DNA from: an uncultured Lachnospiraceae bacterium
GTDB lineage: Bacteria; Bacillota; Clostridia; Lachnospirales; Lachnospiraceae
Assembly: GCA_902803245.1 (NCBI GenBank)
Contig: CADCPJ010000192.1
Span: 1-7,798 of the forward strand
Direction of reading: 5' to 3'
DNA length: 7,798 nt
Below the pieces are notes generated by a model. The model was given only the letters and a program-made list of their open reading frames with translations, was not told the origin of the DNA and ran no database searches. A program made the translations under genes and the position numbers. How positions within the stretch are numbered: position 1 is the first letter of the stretch; each line of letters starts with the position of its first letter. Shown piece by piece: positions 5,979 to 7,798 of the stretch.

Positions 5979-6007
5979 TTTTTAAAACAGTTCTGATATG
6001 CTACACT
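5979..6007 (+). promoter_or_regulatory. Candidate extended -10 promoter for the pantothenate/CoA genes
   Basis: TGCTACACT (5999-6007) is an extended -10 element (TGn followed by TACACT, 4 of 6). TTTTTA at 5979-5984 is a weak -35 with a 17-nt spacer. The predicted start, near 6014, falls inside the palindrome at 6011-6034. Just upstream, TCATTTTG occurs twice (5951-5958 and 5961-5968). No strong terminator separates this from the PreA-like gene, so read-through from that gene is also possible. Confidence 0.4.
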
Positions 6008-6010
6008 TCA

Positions 6011-6034
6011 TGGCGGTGGATCGATCCACCGCCA
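6011..6034. promoter_or_regulatory. Perfect 24-nt palindrome (operator or 5'-end hairpin)
   Basis: The left half, TGGCGGTGGATC, is followed immediately by its exact reverse complement. As RNA it gives a 10-bp stem with a TCGA loop. It is followed by AATTTCAT, without a proper T-run, so it is a poor intrinsic terminator for the upstream gene. Its position at the predicted transcription start suits a dimeric repressor site or a stabilising 5' hairpin. Confidence 0.6.
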
Positions 6035-6104
6035 ATTTCATATACACGCTTGTCATGTATTGTATCCGCGTCTTAAGGCGGAATAATAACAGGAGGGCAG
6101 TTCC

Positions 6105-6710
6105 ATGAACAACAAATCTTTAAAGGTCAGAAACTTTGTCATTCTGGGTCTCATCGCCGGCATTTTGCTGCTGATGGCCTACACTCCCCTCGGGTATCTC
6201 AATATCGGGCCGCTGGCGATCACGTTCAACACGATTCCGGTTGCCATCGCGGCGATCGCGCTGGGTCCAAAAGGCGGCGCTGCAGCGGGAGCGATCTTCG
6301 GGCTTACGTCCTTTCTCCAGTGCATCGGGGTCGGCGGGACGAGCGCCATGGGCGCGGCTCTGTTCAATATCCAGCCGTTTCTCGCATTTGTCCAGAGATT
6401 CGTCCCGAGAGTTCTGGACGGTTTCCTTCTCGGTTTTATTTACCGCTTCTTCCGCGAAAGATGCCAAAGCTATCTCGCCTGCGCACTGACAGGATTCTTC
6501 TCCGCATTTTTAAACACGGTGTTCTTTATGACGGCGCTCGTACTTCTCTTCGGCAATACGGAGTACGTACAGAATCTGATCGCCGGAAGGAATATCATTG
6601 TGTTCATCTGCACATTTGTCGGTATCAATGCGGTATTTGAGATGGTCTCCTCAACGCTCATCACAGGGGCGATCGGAGCGGCCTTAAAGAAAGCCGGACA
6701 TATCCGATGA
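6105..6710 (+). CDS. ECF transporter S component, probably pantothenate-specific (PanT-like)
   Basis: This integral membrane protein of 201 residues is mostly hydrophobic, with about five or six helices (roughly 11-26, 40-55, 58-76, 104-116, 122-148 and 163-192). The stretch TPLGYLNIGPLAITFNTIPVA (27-47), followed by ALGPKGGAAAGAIFGLTSFLQ, is typical of the ECF S-component family. These proteins bind a vitamin and use a shared energising module (EcfA, EcfA' and EcfT), not encoded here. Substrate is inferred from context: coaX and coaBC follow on the same strand, which fits pantothenate. Riboflavin, folate or another vitamin is not excluded from sequence alone. The start is set by AGGAGGG (6091-6097), 7 nt before ATG. 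The ~90-nt leader contains the 24-nt palindrome and a TCCGC/GCGGA hairpin. Confidence 0.87.
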   Translation: MNNKSLKVRNFVILGLIAGILLLMAYTPLGYLNIGPLAITFNTIPVAIAAIALGPKGGAAAGAIFGLTSFLQCIGVGGTSAMGAALFNIQPFLAFVQRFVPRVLDGFLLGFIYRFFRERCQSYLACALTGFFSAFLNTVFFMTALVLLFGNTEYVQNLIAGRNIIVFICTFVGINAVFEMVSSTLITGAIGAALKKAGHIR

Positions 6711-6716
6711 CCATAT

Positions 6717-6762
6717 CCCAAAGGCAGCTGTTTTGCTTTCAAAACTCAGTTTTGGGAGGGGG
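6717..6762 (+). promoter_or_regulatory. Hairpins at the coaX ribosome binding site
   Basis: The 58-nt gap before coaX contains two mutually exclusive pairings. CCCAAA (6717-6722) can pair with TTTGGG (6751-6756), which includes the first bases of the ribosome binding site GGGAGGGGG (6754-6762). Alternatively, CAAAAC (6740-6745) can pair with GTTTTG (6749-6754) around a TCA loop, leaving most of the site free. This could tune translation of coaX, but both stems are short. Confidence 0.3.
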
Positions 6763-6768
6763 TTTTCT

Positions 6769-7533
6769 ATGATCATTGCAATTGATATCGGGAATACGAA
6801 CATTGTCTTCGGGTGCATCGAAGGGGAGAACATCCTCTTTTACGAGAGGCTGTCCACGGACCATTCGAAGACCGGCCTCGAGTATGCACTGATGCTTAGG
6901 AGCATTCTCGACCTGCACGGGATCGGCCTGGAGAAGGTTGAAGGCGCGATTGTCGCATCGGTCGTTCCGCCGCTCACCGCGGTGATGGAGGAGGCGCTCA
7001 ACAAGACTGTCTCCTGCCGCATCTACACGGTTGGACCGGGGCTTAAGACGGGGCTTCAGATCCTCCTCGACAACCCCGCCCAGGTCGGAGCGGACCTGAT
7101 CGTCGGCGCTGTCGCCGGGATCCGGGACTACACCTGCCCGCTCATCCTGATTGATATGGGGACGGCGACGACGATCTGCGTCATTGACGGGGAGAAGCGG
7201 TACACCGGGGGAATGATCCTTCCCGGACTCATGGCCTCCCTTGACTCGCTCATCTTAAAGACCTCGCAGCTCCCGAGAATCTCTCTCGACCCGCCGAAGA
7301 GGCTGATCGGGAAGAACACCGTGGAGTGCATGAAGAGCGGTATCCTCCATGGCAGTGCGTCGATGCTGGACGGCATGATTGACCGGATCGAGGATGAGAT
7401 CAAAGAGAAGGCGACCTGCGTGGCCACGGGCGGACTCGCCGGAGTCATTGTGCCGCTGTGCAGGCATGAGATCATACTGGACGACGAGCTGCTGCTTAGG
7501 GGACTCAATTATCTGTACAGGAAGAATGCCTGA
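6769..7533 (+). CDS. coaX: Type III pantothenate kinase
   Basis: CoaX phosphorylates pantothenate with ATP, the first committed step of CoA synthesis. Unlike type I CoaA it is not feedback-inhibited by CoA and needs a monovalent cation. The product has 254 residues, the usual size. ASKHA-fold motifs are present: IDIGNTN (5-11) with the phosphate-binding D6, ASVVPPL (63-69), NPAQVGADLIVGA (102-114) with the expected catalytic D109, LIDMGTATT (127-135) with cation-site D129, and GGMILPGL (147-154). The ATG at 6769 is chosen because GGGAGGGGG (6754-6762) lies 6 nt upstream and the family begins exactly at M-hydrophobic-hydrophobic-(x)-DIGNT. An upstream in-frame TTG at 6733 would add 12 unrelated residues. 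The gene lies between the transporter gene (58 nt upstream) and coaBC (122 nt downstream). Confidence 0.96.
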   Translation: MIIAIDIGNTNIVFGCIEGENILFYERLSTDHSKTGLEYALMLRSILDLHGIGLEKVEGAIVASVVPPLTAVMEEALNKTVSCRIYTVGPGLKTGLQILLDNPAQVGADLIVGAVAGIRDYTCPLILIDMGTATTICVIDGEKRYTGGMILPGLMASLDSLILKTSQLPRISLDPPKRLIGKNTVECMKSGILHGSASMLDGMIDRIEDEIKEKATCVATGGLAGVIVPLCRHEIILDDELLLRGLNYLYRKNA

Positions 7534-7590
7534 GCTTCGCTTTTCTTTTGCACGCCGAAGGCGTCCGGAGTGCCGGGAGTGCTGAACAGT

Positions 7591-7625
7591 TACCCGTTAA
7601 CTGCTATAACTGCTATAACTACTAT
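7591..7625 (+). repeat. Short inverted and 9-bp tandem repeats before coaBC
   Basis: AACTGCTAT occurs at 7599-7607 and 7608-7616, followed by AACTACTAT at 7617-7625: three 9-bp units, the last with one change. The first overlaps GTTAACTGCTATA (7596-7608), which matches the end of elements A and B (GTTAACCGGTATA) at 11 of 13 positions. CAGTTA (7587-7592, partly outside this feature) can pair with TAACTG (7598-7603). Upstream, ACGCC-GAA-GGCGT (7551-7563 region) forms a small hairpin just after coaX. No clear promoter is visible in the 122-nt gap. Confidence 0.6.
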
Positions 7626-7655
7626 GACAGCCATACAAACCTGCGAGGTGTTATT

Positions 7656-7798
7656 ATGTTGACCGGAAAGACCGTTATACTGGGCGTCACCGGGGGAATT
7701 GCGGCCTACAAGGCGGCGGAGCTTGCGAGCCTCCTCGTGAAGCAGCACGCCGAAGTCCACGTGATCATGACGGAGCACGCGCAGAATTTCATCTGCCC
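7656..7798 (+). CDS. coaBC: Bifunctional phosphopantothenoylcysteine decarboxylase/phosphopantothenate-cysteine ligase, N-terminal start
   Basis: The first 47 codons lie inside the window and the frame runs off the right edge. The peptide begins MLTGKTVILGVTGGIAAYKA and continues AELASLLVKQHAEVHVIMTEHAQ. This is the characteristic start of CoaBC (Dfp): the glycine-rich GVTGGIAAYKAAEL loop belongs to the flavodoxin-like FMN-binding CoaC half. The catalytic histidine and cysteine of the decarboxylase and the whole CoaB ligase half lie beyond the window, so a stand-alone CoaC cannot be excluded. CoaBC joins cysteine to 4'-phosphopantothenate and decarboxylates the product to 4'-phosphopantetheine, using the output of the upstream coaX. 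GAGGTG at 7645-7650, 5 nt before ATG, supports the start. Confidence 0.93.
   Translation, partial: MLTGKTVILGVTGGIAAYKAAELASLLVKQHAEVHVIMTEHAQNFIC

Noticed and set aside
6733..6768. TTG start giving coaX a 12-residue extension
   Set aside because: The strong GGGAGGGGG site and the family's usual N-terminus both point to the ATG at 6769; the extension lies in hairpin-forming leader sequence.

Overview
The window is an ordinary-looking bacterial chromosome segment, about 55% G+C by eye, with short intergenic gaps and strong GGAGG-type ribosome binding sites. The gene set points to a Clostridia genome, probably Lachnospiraceae: a bacterial serpin, an ECF-type vitamin transporter subunit, a type III pantothenate kinase, a tRNA t6A dehydratase, and a ferredoxin-rich PreA-like oxidoreductase. 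This assignment is inference from gene content and style; there is no rRNA or other marker gene here. I see no tRNA, rRNA, CRISPR array, transposase or phage gene.

Layout. Bases 1-99 are the last 32 codons of a serpin. A 107-bp structured repeat (129-235) then leads into a metallo-beta-lactamase-fold hydrolase (276-1178), whose N-terminus carries a 3 x 45-bp in-frame tandem repeat. After a ~200-bp leader with a candidate promoter comes a two-gene unit: a membrane-anchored diguanylate cyclase (1409-2758) and a small nitroreductase (2773-3357). Converging on it from the minus strand is tcdA (3385-4116). The 331-bp divergent gap 4117-4447 holds a candidate tcdA promoter with symmetric TGTCAG half-sites and a second, 105-bp copy of the structured repeat (4290-4394). 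That copy leads into a PreA-like dihydropyrimidine dehydrogenase (4448-5950) with an extra N-terminal iron-sulfur domain. A promoter-like site and a perfect 24-nt palindrome (6011-6034) precede an ECF transporter S component (6105-6710), coaX (6769-7533) and the start of coaBC (7656 to the window edge).

How the genes fit together. The right-hand block is a coenzyme A module: pantothenate uptake (PanT-like S component), phosphorylation of pantothenate (CoaX), then cysteine ligation and decarboxylation (CoaBC). The PreA-like enzyme upstream would catalyse the first step of reductive uracil breakdown. That pathway ends in beta-alanine, a pantothenate precursor, so a metabolic link is plausible but unproven. 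The left-hand genes (serpin, hydrolase, c-di-GMP synthase, nitroreductase) show no obvious shared pathway.

The most unusual signal is the pair of homologous, foldable ~105-bp elements. They lie in the same orientation 40-53 nt upstream of two unrelated start codons. A shorter related motif lies 47 nt upstream of coaBC. They could be dispersed MITE/REP-like repeats or a shared RNA leader, and the window alone cannot decide between these.
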